Shown here: positions 50,527 through 60,142 of the stretch, one piece after another
Layout of the letters: every line of letters begins with the position of its first letter
How positions within the stretch are numbered: position 1 is the stretch's first letter
Source of the DNA: Campylobacter sp. 19-13652
GTDB lineage: Bacteria > Campylobacterota > Campylobacteria > Campylobacterales > Campylobacteraceae
NCBI RefSeq assembly: GCF_019702925.1
Contig: NZ_AP024713.1
Coordinates: 1,054,001-1,118,000 of the forward strand
Direction: 5' to 3'
Length of the DNA stretch: 64,000 bases
The notes under the pieces: model-generated
Database searches by the model: none
What the model was told of the DNA's origin: nothing
What the model saw: only the letters and a program-made list of their open reading frames with translations
Made by a program: the position numbers and the translations under genes

Positions 50527-51246
50527 TTAAAACGGCCAGATAGCCTCCATGAGCTTTGTGCCCCACGGTTTTCTAGTGGCTCTGTCTATGTCGCCCTCTG
50601 TTTTATAGCTAATCTTAGCATCGGCTATATATTTACTATCTATTTGATTATTTTGACTGATATCATACGGGCGGATAACTCCAGTAACTTGCATTATCTG
50701 CTTTTCGCCATTTATAAGTATTTCTTTATTTCCCTCGATGAAATAGTTACCATTTTCAAGAACCTTTATTATTCGCGCCGTAAGTGTGGTGGTAAACTTT
50801 TCAGTCCGAGAACTTGAGCCAGTACCGTTAAATTCATTTGAGTTACCAGCGCTAAAGTTTATGTTTGCATATTTGTTTAGCTGTTTTGCCACCGTACTAA
50901 GAGGAGCTGCTGCTGCGCCAAATACGCCAGCGCCTAAGCTTGTTGTACTATCTTTGCTTGTACTGTGGCTTCCACTTGAGGTTTGCGAGGCATTTTCAGA
51001 GATTAATATCGTTACTAAATCATTTACATTCATGGCCTTTCTATCGGCAAAAAGTGGGTTTTGTCCGCGCCCATAAAGGCTACCTGGATTTGGAATATTT
51101 GCATGCCTTTCTTTGCTTGGTAGCTGTTCTACATAAGCTGGCGGCTTCATATCTATATGCGGATCAGCCGAAGGTGTACATCCAGCCAAAGAAAGCCCCA
51201 AAAATGCAAAAAAAGTAAATTTAGTAAAATTTTTTTTAAAATTCAT
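50527..51246 (-). CDS. flgH: Flagellar L-ring lipoprotein FlgH
   Basis: FlgH forms the L ring of the flagellar basal body in the outer membrane. The 239 residues have a lipobox (LSLAGC, C23), PNPGSLYGRGQNPLFADRKAMNVNDLVTILI and the C-terminal NGEKQIMQVTGVIRPYDIS. It is a single gene with a sigma-54 promoter at 51291-51306 and is divergent from pta, as in C. jejuni. No defects. Confidence 0.95.
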   Translation of the reverse strand: MNFKKNFTKFTFFAFLGLSLAGCTPSADPHIDMKPPAYVEQLPSKERHANIPNPGSLYGRGQNPLFADRKAMNVNDLVTILISENASQTSSGSHSTSKDSTTSLGAGVFGAAAAPLSTVAKQLNKYANINFSAGNSNEFNGTGSSSRTEKFTTTLTARIIKVLENGNYFIEGNKEILINGEKQIMQVTGVIRPYDISQNNQIDSKYIADAKISYKTEGDIDRATRKPWGTKLMEAIWPF

Positions 51247-51290
51247 AACTAATTTATCCTAAAATTAAATTTATATGTGATAAAATTCAA

Positions 51291-51306
51291 AGCAATTTCA
51301 GTTCCA
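51291..51306 (-). promoter_or_regulatory. Sigma-54 promoter of flgH
   Basis: On the minus strand, TGGAAC-N5-TTGCT with exactly 10 bases between GG and GC is a clear -24/-12 element. A start near 51279 leaves about 33 bases before the flgH ATG. Middle flagellar genes of Campylobacter are sigma-54 dependent (FlgSR). The element lies upstream of the pta GTG start, between the two divergent genes. Confidence 0.85.
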
Positions 51307-51324
51307 TACATAAGGAGTTTTTCT

Positions 51325-52689
51325 GTGAAAAATCTGTATATTATATCAGATTTGAATTTAGAAGAGGCAAAATCGGCTTTAAATTCTAAATTCAAAAACG
51401 TAGGAGTGTATAAAGTCGAGCTAACAGACGTGGACAAAAAGCACTTAAAACAAGGTAAAGAAAAAGAGGTGATGACTAGGCTCATCGATGAATTTGACGC
51501 ATTTTCAACTAAATTCGAAGCAACGATAGTGGTTGGGGTTGCTGGCTTTAGCGTATTTGAGCCGTTAACATTAAACTTAAAAATAGCAAAAAATTTAAAC
51601 ACCCCTATTTATGATAAAGATGCGGCTGATTTAAATATCATAAATAAAAACTCAAAACTTCTAATCTCAGCCGAGATTGATGAAATACTAAACACAACTC
51701 AGGAAATTCTAACCCCAGCTCGCTTTGAGAACATGCTTTTAAAACGCGCAATAGAGGCAAACTCGAGCGTAGTACTACCTGAAAGCGAAGACCCTAGGGT
51801 GATAAAAGCGGCTGCAATACTGCTAGAAAAGGGTATAAAAATAGTCCTGCTAGGCGAGCGTGTAGCGATAGATACTCTGGCAAATGAGCTTGGTGTAGAT
51901 GTCAGCAAAGCAGAAATTATAAATCCGCTAACAAGCGAACATACAGCTAAATTTGGCGAGAAAATTTATGAGCTAAGAAAGCACAAAGGCATGGAGCTAG
52001 ACAAGGCTTTAGCTCTGGCTAAAGATCGCACATACTTTGCCACCATGCTAGTTCAAGAAGGATTAGTAGGAGCCATGGTAAGCGGGGCAAACACCACAAC
52101 GGCTGACACGATTCGCCCAGCACTTCAAATCATAAAAACCGATCCAAAAAGCCCATTAGTATCTGGAATGTTCTTTATGGCGCTTGAGGAGGAGGTGCTA
52201 ATCTACGCAGACTGTGCTATCACGCCAAATCCAGACCCAGATGCGCTAGCTGGCATAGCAATTAGCAGCTACAATACAGCAAAATCATTTGGCATAAATC
52301 CTCGCGTAGCCATGCTAAGCTACTCTACTGGCGAAAGCGGCACAGGCGCTAGCGTAGACGCAGTAAAAGCAGCAGCCGCAAAGGTACGAGAGCTAGCCCC
52401 TGATATGGCACTAGCTGCGCCTATTCAGTATGACGCAGCCGTCGATATGGCCGTAGCTAGTAAAAAAATGCCAAACGACCCAGTCGCAGGCAAGGCAAAT
52501 GTATTTATATTCCCGGATCTAAACTGTGGCAATATCACATATAAAGCCGTCCAGCGTAGCGCAAATGCCCTAGCCATAGGTCCGATTTTGCAAGGCTTAC
52601 GTAAGCCAGTAAATGATCTAAGCCGTGGCGCACTCGTGGAGGATATAGTAAATACAGTAATAATAAGCGCAATTCAAGCAAAACAGTAA
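51325..52689 (+). CDS. pta: Phosphate acetyltransferase
   Basis: Pta converts acetyl-CoA and phosphate to acetyl phosphate. I place the start at GTG 51325 because AAGGAG lies 7 bases before it; an in-frame ATG at 51277 has no ribosome site and would put the flgH sigma-54 element inside the gene. The resulting 454 residues have a short N-terminal domain (1-125) and a C-terminal PTA domain (about 130-454: LPESEDPRVIKAA, GAMVSGANTTTADTIRPAL, ALAGIAISSYNTA, FPDLNCGNITYK). ackA follows after 12 bases. Confidence 0.92.
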   Translation: MKNLYIISDLNLEEAKSALNSKFKNVGVYKVELTDVDKKHLKQGKEKEVMTRLIDEFDAFSTKFEATIVVGVAGFSVFEPLTLNLKIAKNLNTPIYDKDAADLNIINKNSKLLISAEIDEILNTTQEILTPARFENMLLKRAIEANSSVVLPESEDPRVIKAAAILLEKGIKIVLLGERVAIDTLANELGVDVSKAEIINPLTSEHTAKFGEKIYELRKHKGMELDKALALAKDRTYFATMLVQEGLVGAMVSGANTTTADTIRPALQIIKTDPKSPLVSGMFFMALEEEVLIYADCAITPNPDPDALAGIAISSYNTAKSFGINPRVAMLSYSTGESGTGASVDAVKAAAAKVRELAPDMALAAPIQYDAAVDMAVASKKMPNDPVAGKANVFIFPDLNCGNITYKAVQRSANALAIGPILQGLRKPVNDLSRGALVEDIVNTVIISAIQAKQ

Positions 52690-52701
52690 GGAGATAAATT
52701 T

Positions 52702-53904
52702 ATGAAAATATTAGTTTTAAACTCAGGCTCTAGCTCTATTAAATTTCAGCTATTTTTAATGGATAAAAATGAGAGCATAGCTAGCGGTCTAGTAGAAAAA
52801 ATTGGTGAAAAAGAGAGCTATGCTGTACTAAAAGCAAATGGACAAAAGTATGAGCGAAACCAGCCTATCGCAAACCACCAACAAGGGCTTGAGATAGTAA
52901 GCGAGCTAATGAAAGAAGCAGGCGTACTACATGATCTAAGTGAACTTGACGGCATCGGACACCGCGTCGTACACGGTGGCGAGACGTTTAAAGATGCAGC
53001 CTTAGTAGATAGCACCGTAACAAAAGAGATAGAGGATCTAATAAGCCTAGCTCCACTACACAATCCAGCCAACCTAGACGGCATACTAACTGCCATAAAA
53101 AGCACAGAGGGCAAGGTGCCAAATGTAGTCGTTTTTGATACTGTATTTCATCAAAGCATGCCAGAATATGCATATCGCTACGCCATACCACTAGATACGG
53201 CTAAAAAATATGGCGTGAGAAAATATGGCTTTCATGGTACTTCACACAAATACATCACAGAAAGAGCAGCTAAATTCATAGGTAAGCCTTTAAATGAATT
53301 TAACGCAATCACCCTACACCTAGGTAACGGCGCGTCCATGTCTGCTATAAAAGGTGGCAAAAGCATAGATACCACCATGGGGCTAAGTCCGCTTGAGGGT
53401 CTAGTAATGGGCACAAGAAGTGGCGACATAGATCCAGCTGTGCTATTTTATCTAGTAAGACAAGGCGAGCTAAAAGCAGACATAAACGAGCTTGATACAT
53501 TCTTAAACAAAAAAAGCGGTATGCTAGGAATTTATGGCTCAAATGATATGCGTGATGTGGAAAACAATATGGACAAAGACGCAAATGCAAAGCTTGCGTT
53601 TGATATGTTCTGTTATCGCATTAAAAAATATCTAGGCTCATACTATGCAGTCCTTGGCGGCAACGTAGACGCTATCATATTTACAGGTGGTATCGGTGAG
53701 AACTCAAACTTAGTGCGTGCTGGCGTAACAGACGGACTTGAGCTGCTTGGCATAGGCATAGACCACAAAGAAAACGACGACTTTAGCAAGCGTGGCACAG
53801 AGCGTAGCATAAGCAAGGCTGGAATGCGCGTAAATACGCTAATCATACCTACAAACGAAGAGCTAGAAATCGCTCTAGAGACAAAGCGCCTAATCTCAAA
53901 ATAA
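52702..53904 (+). CDS. ackA: Acetate kinase
   Basis: AckA makes ATP and acetate from acetyl phosphate in the acetate switch. The 400 residues show the ASKHA-fold start [63 protein letters not shown] and [10 protein letters not shown]. An AAGGAG-type ribosome site precedes the ATG. The stop is included in the outer base pairs of the terminator that follows. Confidence 0.97.
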   Translation: MKILVLNSGSSSIKFQLFLMDKNESIASGLVEKIGEKESYAVLKANGQKYERNQPIANHQQGLEIVSELMKEAGVLHDLSELDGIGHRVVHGGETFKDAALVDSTVTKEIEDLISLAPLHNPANLDGILTAIKSTEGKVPNVVVFDTVFHQSMPEYAYRYAIPLDTAKKYGVRKYGFHGTSHKYITERAAKFIGKPLNEFNAITLHLGNGASMSAIKGGKSIDTTMGLSPLEGLVMGTRSGDIDPAVLFYLVRQGELKADINELDTFLNKKSGMLGIYGSNDMRDVENNMDKDANAKLAFDMFCYRIKKYLGSYYAVLGGNVDAIIFTGGIGENSNLVRAGVTDGLELLGIGIDHKENDDFSKRGTERSISKAGMRVNTLIIPTNEELEIALETKRLISK

Positions 53905-53942
53905 GGCGATTTTGAAGCGAGATTATGCTCGCTTCAAGCCTT
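53903..53942 (+). terminator. Terminator after ackA
   Basis: Ten-base arms TTGAAGCGAG and CTCGCTTCAA (53912-53937) with a 6-base loop, extended by outer pairs AAGGC/GCCTT. The T stretch is interrupted (TTTATAAATTT). Confidence 0.7.
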
Positions 53943-54075
53943 TATAAATTTATTTAGGTTTAAATTTTTAAAAGCCCTAGGTAGTGCAAATTTAATGCAT
54001 ACCATAATCTGCAATTGCGTAAAAAACGCATTTAATTTAAGTGCCACCACAAAACATAAAATAAAGACAAGTTTC

Positions 54076-54744
54076 CTAAGCCAGCTTATCCACTCTACCC
54101 TCTGCCACTTTTTTTAAGATTTCAAAGACGTTTTTGCCACTGTTAAACTCACGTGCGATAAGGGCGTAAAACTGCCGATACTCGCTACTTGCTTCATCTT
54201 TGTAAGTCTTTGTTTTACTCACTGCTTGGATAGGTTTAAATTTAGCATTTTTAATGTGCTCTACTTTCTCATCTGCTCTTTTTTCCTGAGCTAGTAGTCC
54301 ATTTTTTAGCTCTGCTTTTATCTTTTCTTGATTTTTACTCCAAAGCTTTTTAAACTCATCAATGCTTATATCAGCCCTATCAAGCAAAGCAAAAGAGTCT
54401 TTATTCACAACTGGCTTTGGCAAATCAGCAAAGCTTTGAGATAGCATAAAACTTGAGAGTTCATTTATCTGTGCTTTGCTAAAGCTCTCATCAAGCCCCA
54501 TAAGCTTGCCAGCTATGGTTATTTTACCATTTGCGTCTATGCCAGACCCTGGTACGCCATTTAGACTTATATTTAAAAGATTTGAGCTTTTTAACTCTTG
54601 TCTGGTTTGCGCCTGTAGGTCTTTTAGACTTTTTTCGCTAAGGTTACCCTTTTTCTCAAGGGCTTCTTTAGCGTCGTGATGTCTTGTAGCAATACTGGCA
54701 AATTTTAAAAGATTGCTCGTGTTTACAGCTGATATTTGGCTCAT
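54076..54744 (-). CDS. Hypothetical helical protein, unknown function
   Basis: The 222 residues begin MSQISAVNTSNLLKFASIA, without a signal peptide or membrane span. They contain charged helices (ALEKKGNLSEKSLKDLQAQT, AEGRVDKLA at the end) and an EF-hand-like acidic stretch (LLDRADISIDEFKKLW) that may be coincidental. The N terminus resembles flagellar hook- and basal-body-associated start regions (weak). It lies 27 bases after ktrA and so may share its transcript. No family recognised. Confidence 0.6.
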   Translation of the reverse strand: MSQISAVNTSNLLKFASIATRHHDAKEALEKKGNLSEKSLKDLQAQTRQELKSSNLLNISLNGVPGSGIDANGKITIAGKLMGLDESFSKAQINELSSFMLSQSFADLPKPVVNKDSFALLDRADISIDEFKKLWSKNQEKIKAELKNGLLAQEKRADEKVEHIKNAKFKPIQAVSKTKTYKDEASSEYRQFYALIAREFNSGKNVFEILKKVAEGRVDKLA

Positions 54745-54771
54745 TTGTTTGCCACAAAATCTAGCAAAACC

Positions 54772-55419
54772 CTAATAATATTGCGCTATAAATTCATTTA
54801 TAGCGTCTTCGGTACCCACCATAACCAAAGTATCGCCACTTGTCAAAGCCACGCTAAAATCTAGCTGCATATTCCAGTGTTCGTGCTTATGAGCGACGAT
54901 TTTTGCGTCTTTTAGCTTTTTATCAAGTTCACCAAGGCTTACGCCATTTAGCTCACCGCCTATAACAAAGCGTGCGGATTTTATGGTGTTTGTGATATCT
55001 ATTATCTCAAAGGCTGGATTTTGCAAAAAGTCCCCCACAAGCCTCTTTGCGCTGTCTCTTTCTGGGTATATGACGCGGTTTGCGCCGATTTTGCTTAAAA
55101 TTTTACCGTGTATTATGTTATAAGCTTTTGCAATTACCATAGGTACGCCAGCTTCCTTAAGCGCCATAACTGTAAGAATGCTAGCCTCGACGTTTTCGCC
55201 AATACTTACGACTGCTACGTCAGCGTCGCTTATGCCGCTTTCTTTAAGCGCTGTTATATCAGAGCCATCTAGTTTAAAGACATTCTCGCACACGCTTTTA
55301 AATTCTTTTACTGCCTCATATGATTTATCAACCGCTATTACGTTTATGTTGTGATCCATTAGTCCTTTAGCCACATATGAGCCAAATTTACCAAGCCCTA
55401 TAACAGCGTAAGTTTTCAT
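54772..55419 (-). CDS. ktrA: KtrA/TrkA-type K+ channel gating subunit
   Basis: KtrA is the cytoplasmic nucleotide-binding (RCK) ring that gates KtrB. The 215 residues have an N-terminal Rossmann fold (TYAVIGLGKFGSYVAKGL, with the acidic end VIAVDKS) and a C-terminal RCK-C domain (ARFVIGGELNGVSLGELDKK). It overlaps ktrB by 4 bases, so expression is coupled. Standard length. Confidence 0.94.
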   Translation of the reverse strand: MKTYAVIGLGKFGSYVAKGLMDHNINVIAVDKSYEAVKEFKSVCENVFKLDGSDITALKESGISDADVAVVSIGENVEASILTVMALKEAGVPMVIAKAYNIIHGKILSKIGANRVIYPERDSAKRLVGDFLQNPAFEIIDITNTIKSARFVIGGELNGVSLGELDKKLKDAKIVAHKHEHWNMQLDFSVALTSGDTLVMVGTEDAINEFIAQYY

Positions 55420-56753
55420 AAATTTACCTCCTCAGTAGGATATTCTATTTTGCTTTTTTTGTTTTTGCCAAGCAGCATAAAGCTAAATGCAAGCACGCCA
55501 ATACGTCCCATAAACATAAGCACAACGATATAAAGCTTGCCAAAGGTATCAAAATCGCCCACCAAAGATGAGCTACCATCGCTACTGCCTAGGCTCATAC
55601 CAGTAGTGCTAAAAGCCGAGCTAACCTCAAATAAAATGGGTAGGAATTTTTCATTATTTTTATCCTCAAGAGTTCCTATAACCATCACAGAAACAACAAC
55701 ATAGATCATAGAAGCAACAAAAATCACAAAAGCTTTTCGTATCGTTTCTGACGGGACTTTGCGCTTAAAAATTACTGGGTCTCTATCCTTAAGTACGCTA
55801 TATGTAAAGAGCAAAAGCACCGCTAGAGTAGTTACTTTCATGCCTCCACCAGTACCACCAGGGGCTGCACCTATAATCATCATAAGGGTTGAGAAAAATA
55901 TAGTCTGATCGTGAAGCTGACTAACATCTATGCTATTAAAGCCTGAGGTGCGTAAATTTACAGTCAAAAAGAAAAACGATAAAAGCTTCTCATATACATC
56001 AAATCCAGCAAACGCCTCATCATGATGAAACTCAAGAATAGTGATAACAAAAAAACTACCCAAAAACAAAACCGCACTCATAATAAGGACTATGCGAGTA
56101 TGGATAGAAAGGCGCTTTTGCTGCTTTTTGTAAAAGGCGTAGCACTCGCTAAGCACCAAATATCCAAGCCCACCAAGTATGACAAGCGATGATATGGTGA
56201 GTTTTAGGATTAGATTATCATGATAGCTCATAAAGCTATTTTCAAATATCGAAAATCCTGCATTATTAAAAGCCGAAATAGAGTGAAAGACCCCAGCCCA
56301 AAGTGCGTCATAAAATGGCATATCAAGCATAAAAACCAAAGTAAGCACCACTGCACCAGCTAGCTCAATGACTATAATAACACTAAAAATCTTTTTTATA
56401 AATTTAATAATACCACGAAAGTTTGGATAGACTAGATCCTCTTTTAGCATGCTGCGCTCGCCAAAATCGAGCTTTTTGCCGATTATTAAAAAAATAAGGC
56501 TAGCCATAGACATATAACCAAAACCACCGATTTGAACAAGCAGCAGTATCACGGCTTGTCCGTATATGGTGTAGTCATTTGCGACATTTAGCGTAGTAAG
56601 CCCAGTAATAGAAATAGCCGAAGCCGCGGTAAAAATTTGATCTATAAACGGTATATGCCTAGTGCGCATTATGTCTATTTCAAGTATACTAGCTCCAACA
56701 AGAGCAAACACAACATAACCTACAAATAGGTATCTAAATACCTTCGTTTCCAT
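55416..56753 (-). CDS. ktrB: KtrB/TrkH-type potassium uptake transporter
   Basis: KtrB is the membrane subunit of a sodium- or proton-linked K+ uptake system. The 445 residues contain the four filter-loop glycines in order: ISITGLTTLN, AFNNAGFSIF, LRTSGFNSID and FSTTGMSLGSS, with about 8-10 membrane segments between. It starts 3 bases after the end of glcD. The ktrB-ktrA order matches C. jejuni. Confidence 0.94.
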   Translation of the reverse strand: METKVFRYLFVGYVVFALVGASILEIDIMRTRHIPFIDQIFTAASAISITGLTTLNVANDYTIYGQAVILLLVQIGGFGYMSMASLIFLIIGKKLDFGERSMLKEDLVYPNFRGIIKFIKKIFSVIIVIELAGAVVLTLVFMLDMPFYDALWAGVFHSISAFNNAGFSIFENSFMSYHDNLILKLTISSLVILGGLGYLVLSECYAFYKKQQKRLSIHTRIVLIMSAVLFLGSFFVITILEFHHDEAFAGFDVYEKLLSFFFLTVNLRTSGFNSIDVSQLHDQTIFFSTLMMIIGAAPGGTGGGMKVTTLAVLLLFTYSVLKDRDPVIFKRKVPSETIRKAFVIFVASMIYVVVSVMVIGTLEDKNNEKFLPILFEVSSAFSTTGMSLGSSDGSSSLVGDFDTFGKLYIVVLMFMGRIGVLAFSFMLLGKNKKSKIEYPTEEVNL

Positions 56754-56756
56754 CTC

Positions 56757-58142
56757 TTAAAGCCCCATCTTATCGGGGTTTAGTATGCCGTTTGGATCAA
56801 ATGCGCTCTTTATACGGCGAAAAAGCTGCATCTCTGCTTTGCTAAATGCAAGTGGCATAAAGGCTGCCTTTGATATACCTATGCCATGCTCGCCGCTTAA
56901 AGTACCCCCAAGCGAGATTGCTAGCTTAAAAATCTCCGTTATAGCCTCATGTCCTTTTTCTACCTGAGCCTTGTCGTTTTTATCTGGCACCATTACATTT
57001 ACATGTACGTTTCCGTCTCCAGTATGCCCAAAACAAGGCACCTTAAAGCCAAATTCCTTTGAAATTTTATCTATCCCACTAAGTAGATGAGGAAGCGCCG
57101 AGCGCGGCACGGTAACATCCTCGTTTAGCTTTAAACTTCCGTAGCAAGTAATCGCCTGAGAGCAATTTCTCCTAGCAAACCAAATATCAGCCGCTTGCGC
57201 CTCATCTTTTGCTATTAAAAATTCGCTAGCTCCATTTTGATTAAAACATTCCCTAATAATATTAAGCTCATAATCAAGCACGTTTTCTACATTTGCGTCA
57301 ACATCTGTTATTAAAATAGCGCCAGCATCACGAGGCAAGCCTTTGTTAAATTTATCCTCGACCGCATTTATACAAAGTGCGTCTAAAAACTCCATAGCAA
57401 CAGGGGTTACACCACTAGCTAAGGTTTTATAAACTGCGTTCATAGCGGCATTTACACTGGGAAAAACCCCATACGCAGTACGCCTAAACTTTGGCTTTGG
57501 AATTAGCTTTAAAGTAATTTCAGTAATAACTGCTAGTGCACCCTCGCTAGCAACTAATATGCCAGCTATGTTAAAGCCAGCAACGTCTTTTATGGTGCGC
57601 TTACCAGCCCTTATTATTTCGCCATTTGGCAATACAGCACGAAGCGCCATTACGTAATCTTTTGTAATGCCATATTTTGCCGCACGCATTCCGCCTGCAT
57701 TTTCAGCCACGTTACCCCCAAGCGTACTATACTCCTGGCTAGCTGGGTCTGGAGGATAAAAAAGCCCCACCTCAGCCACCGCACGCTGAAGCTGCATGTT
57801 TATCACCCCAGGCTGGACTACTGCGACTAGATTTTTAGTATCAATTTCTAGGATTTTATTCATATGCCGCTCAAGGGCGAGTATCAGCCCTCCACCAGCT
57901 GCTAAAGCCCCTCCAGTAAAGCCGCTCCCTGCGCCACGTGGTACTACTTTTATGCGCTTTTGGTTACAGTAGCTTAAGATTTTACTAATATCGCTCTCAT
58001 CTTTTGGAAAAAGCACCCCATCAGGCAAACATCTAGCCTTTGTAGCGTCGTAGCAGTAGGCATTTAGGTGTGCCGCGTCAAAGTAAGCACCCTCATCGCC
58101 TAATAAATTTTTAAAAAATTTAATATCGTCGTTAGTTATCAT
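56757..58142 (-). CDS. glcD: FAD-linked oxidase, glycolate/lactate-type (GlcD-like)
   Basis: The 461 residues form a vanillyl-alcohol-oxidase-type flavoprotein with VVPRGAGSGFTGGALAAGGG (about 60-80), the PCMH pattern TLGGNVAENAGGMRAAKYG, and the C-terminal GTLSGEHGIGISKA. GlcD-like enzymes oxidise glycolate or D-2-hydroxy acids and pass electrons to a quinone or an Fe-S partner. The start overlaps the upstream exported-protein gene by 11 bases. Substrate unknown; a D-lactate or glycolate dehydrogenase is most likely. Confidence 0.88.
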   Translation of the reverse strand: MITNDDIKFFKNLLGDEGAYFDAAHLNAYCYDATKARCLPDGVLFPKDESDISKILSYCNQKRIKVVPRGAGSGFTGGALAAGGGLILALERHMNKILEIDTKNLVAVVQPGVINMQLQRAVAEVGLFYPPDPASQEYSTLGGNVAENAGGMRAAKYGITKDYVMALRAVLPNGEIIRAGKRTIKDVAGFNIAGILVASEGALAVITEITLKLIPKPKFRRTAYGVFPSVNAAMNAVYKTLASGVTPVAMEFLDALCINAVEDKFNKGLPRDAGAILITDVDANVENVLDYELNIIRECFNQNGASEFLIAKDEAQAADIWFARRNCSQAITCYGSLKLNEDVTVPRSALPHLLSGIDKISKEFGFKVPCFGHTGDGNVHVNVMVPDKNDKAQVEKGHEAITEIFKLAISLGGTLSGEHGIGISKAAFMPLAFSKAEMQLFRRIKSAFDPNGILNPDKMGL

Positions 58143-58854
58143 TTTGTTCTAATAGGTAGTCATAATAAGCGTCGTAGTTATTTATATGCTCCGCATCAAG
58201 CTTCCAAAATACAGTATCTATGTCCCTTACCCTAGTATAAAATGGAAGCTGATAATACTCCACCTCTCCTGTTTTAAATTCTTTTAAAATTTTAAAACTC
58301 TGACAATCAGCAAACACGCCCCTACCGTCAAGCCCTATAAATATAAGCCCAGCACCGCTTGCAGCGCACATCTTTCTAAAATCATCCCTGCTAGGATTTG
58401 GCTTATATTCATAGCTCAGATATGCTCCAACAATGTCTGGATGGATAAATGTCATCCTAGGGAAGGCTTTTACGACTTCTTCATATATGTCTTTATTTGG
58501 CACAACTATAAGCGAGCGATCATAAAGGTAGTTTAAAAGCACTATATCGCCCACCTTTGGGGCTACGCCAGGTAGAGGGAATGCGCGCTGAGCTAGCATA
58601 TCAAATACCTCAAACCTAACAGTAGCATTTACACCGTCTTTTGCTATGACGCTAGCCCTAGCTATAATAGACTCATCAGCGCCAAAGGCATGCACTACGA
58701 CCCCACTGCTTCCTATTATAATATCTTTACTATCTTTTATAGTAGCGGTAGCCCCATCAATCCCATCTATCTGTGCTGCATATTCGCTCATGCTAAAGCT
58801 AGCTCCATGCGCACTCGCAAAAGATAGAAAAATGGCAAATAATATCCTTTTCAA
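58132..58854 (-). CDS. Exported protein of unknown function (TTG start)
   Basis: A frame with ATG begins at 58923, but the real start is probably TTG at 58854: AGGAG lies 5 bases before it and the product then begins with a signal peptide (MKRILFAIFLSFASAHGASF). The mature ~220-residue protein is predicted to be beta-rich (GVVVHAFGADESIIARASVI, VGDIVLLNYLYDRSLIVVP) and ends ..NAYYDYLLEQNDN. It overlaps glcD by 11 bases and heads the minus run to ktrA. C. jejuni has a similar exported protein next to glcD. No family recognised. Confidence 0.75.
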   Translation of the reverse strand: MKRILFAIFLSFASAHGASFSMSEYAAQIDGIDGATATIKDSKDIIIGSSGVVVHAFGADESIIARASVIAKDGVNATVRFEVFDMLAQRAFPLPGVAPKVGDIVLLNYLYDRSLIVVPNKDIYEEVVKAFPRMTFIHPDIVGAYLSYEYKPNPSRDDFRKMCAASGAGLIFIGLDGRGVFADCQSFKILKEFKTGEVEYYQLPFYTRVRDIDTVFWKLDAEHINNYDAYYDYLLEQNDN

Positions 58855-58969
58855 AACAACTCCTAGAAAAGTTTTTCGCAGATTATAGCTATTCCTTGCT
58901 TTTTTTTCAAATTTTCTAAGCAAATTTATTATAAAATCTGAAAATTATTTTTATTTTAAGGAATACCAA

Positions 58970-60142
58970 ATGAGATTTGCCGCGCTTTTATTATTACTAT
59001 GCCTAAAAGTGTTTGCTATCTCCCCCACAGTCTCAGAAATGAGCTGGGAAAACGGTGTTTCGTTCTTGCGTTTTTTAGAGAAAAATAAAATTCCACTATC
59101 ACTTTTTTACTCACTTTCAGCAGAGGACAAAGAGTCAGTTGCAGACATAACAGCTGGTACTAGATATGACATACTAAGAGCTGATGACGGTTCCGCAGAG
59201 CAAATACTAATCCCTATCACAGATGAGCTTCAAGCACATATATATAAATGGGAAAATGGCGAGTATAAGATAGACTTCATACCTATTATATACGAGACAA
59301 AAGATCAAATTCTAAACCTAAAGCTAGACCGCACCGTATCTCAAGACATCTACGACTATACAGGCTCAGGGCAGCTTGCCGCGGCTTTTAATAGAGCTTT
59401 TAGAGGGCAAGGCGTAGACTTTAGAAAGGTAAATAAAGGCGACAGGATAATCATAAGCTATTCGCAAAAGTTTCGTCTAGGGCGAGCTTTTGGCACGCCT
59501 AGTATAAATTTTGCCATGCTAAAGACAAAATCAAAAACATACACAGCATACTATTTTAATGACAAATTCTACGATAGAGACGGAAAAGAGCAGGAGAAGT
59601 TTCTCCTCATAAGACCCCTTGGCAATGCCCCTATTACAAGCCCATTTTCGCTAAAGCGCTACCATCCTGTACTTAAGCGTTACAGAGCACACCTAGGCGT
59701 AGACTACGGAGCACCTCGAGGCACGCCTATAAAAGCGGCAGGGGATGGCACGATAAAATTTGTCGGAGTAAAAAATGGCTACGGAAAGACGATAATCATA
59801 AAGCACGCTGGAGATTATGAAACCCTATATGCTCATTTAAACAACTTCGCAAAAGGGATAAAATCTGGACAAAAAGTAAAACAAGGCAAGGTAGTAGGAT
59901 ATGTAGGCTCTAGCGGTATAGCCACTGGGCCACACCTACACCTTGGGCTTTATCTAAATAAAAAGCCGATAAATCCAGAAAGCGTGTTAAAGGTAGTAAA
60001 AAGCAAGCTTGATAAGGCTAGATCTGATAAATTTAAAGCCATCGTGGCAAAAAGCGATAGAGTGCTAAACGAAACACTTCAAAGCGCTCCACTTAGCACA
60101 AAAATTTCAAATGCATCTGATATAGTAGAGTATCATCAATGA
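58970..60142 (+). CDS. M23-family peptidoglycan endopeptidase
   Basis: The 390 residues have a signal peptide (to about residue 18), an N-terminal domain and a central OPA-type region. A LytM/M23 domain (about 230-345) contains the zinc ligands H and D of RAHLGVDYGAPRGTP and the H-X-H of GPHLHLGLY. M23 enzymes cut peptide cross-links in peptidoglycan; homologues in C. jejuni and H. pylori (Csd family) shape the helical cell. The gene is divergent from the exported protein and overlaps mgtE by 4 bases. Which Csd/Pgp subtype it is cannot be decided here. Confidence 0.9.
   Translation: MRFAALLLLLCLKVFAISPTVSEMSWENGVSFLRFLEKNKIPLSLFYSLSAEDKESVADITAGTRYDILRADDGSAEQILIPITDELQAHIYKWENGEYKIDFIPIIYETKDQILNLKLDRTVSQDIYDYTGSGQLAAAFNRAFRGQGVDFRKVNKGDRIIISYSQKFRLGRAFGTPSINFAMLKTKSKTYTAYYFNDKFYDRDGKEQEKFLLIRPLGNAPITSPFSLKRYHPVLKRYRAHLGVDYGAPRGTPIKAAGDGTIKFVGVKNGYGKTIIIKHAGDYETLYAHLNNFAKGIKSGQKVKQGKVVGYVGSSGIATGPHLHLGLYLNKKPINPESVLKVVKSKLDKARSDKFKAIVAKSDRVLNETLQSAPLSTKISNASDIVEYHQ

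Noticed and set aside
51277-51324. Upstream ATG start for pta at 51277
   Set aside because: No ribosome site there, while GTG 51325 has AAGGAG at the right distance, and the flgH sigma-54 element would fall inside the coding sequence.
58855-58923. ATG start 23 codons upstream for the exported protein
   Set aside because: The TTG at 58854 has an AGGAG site and directly begins a signal peptide; the longer form would put a charged segment in front of it.
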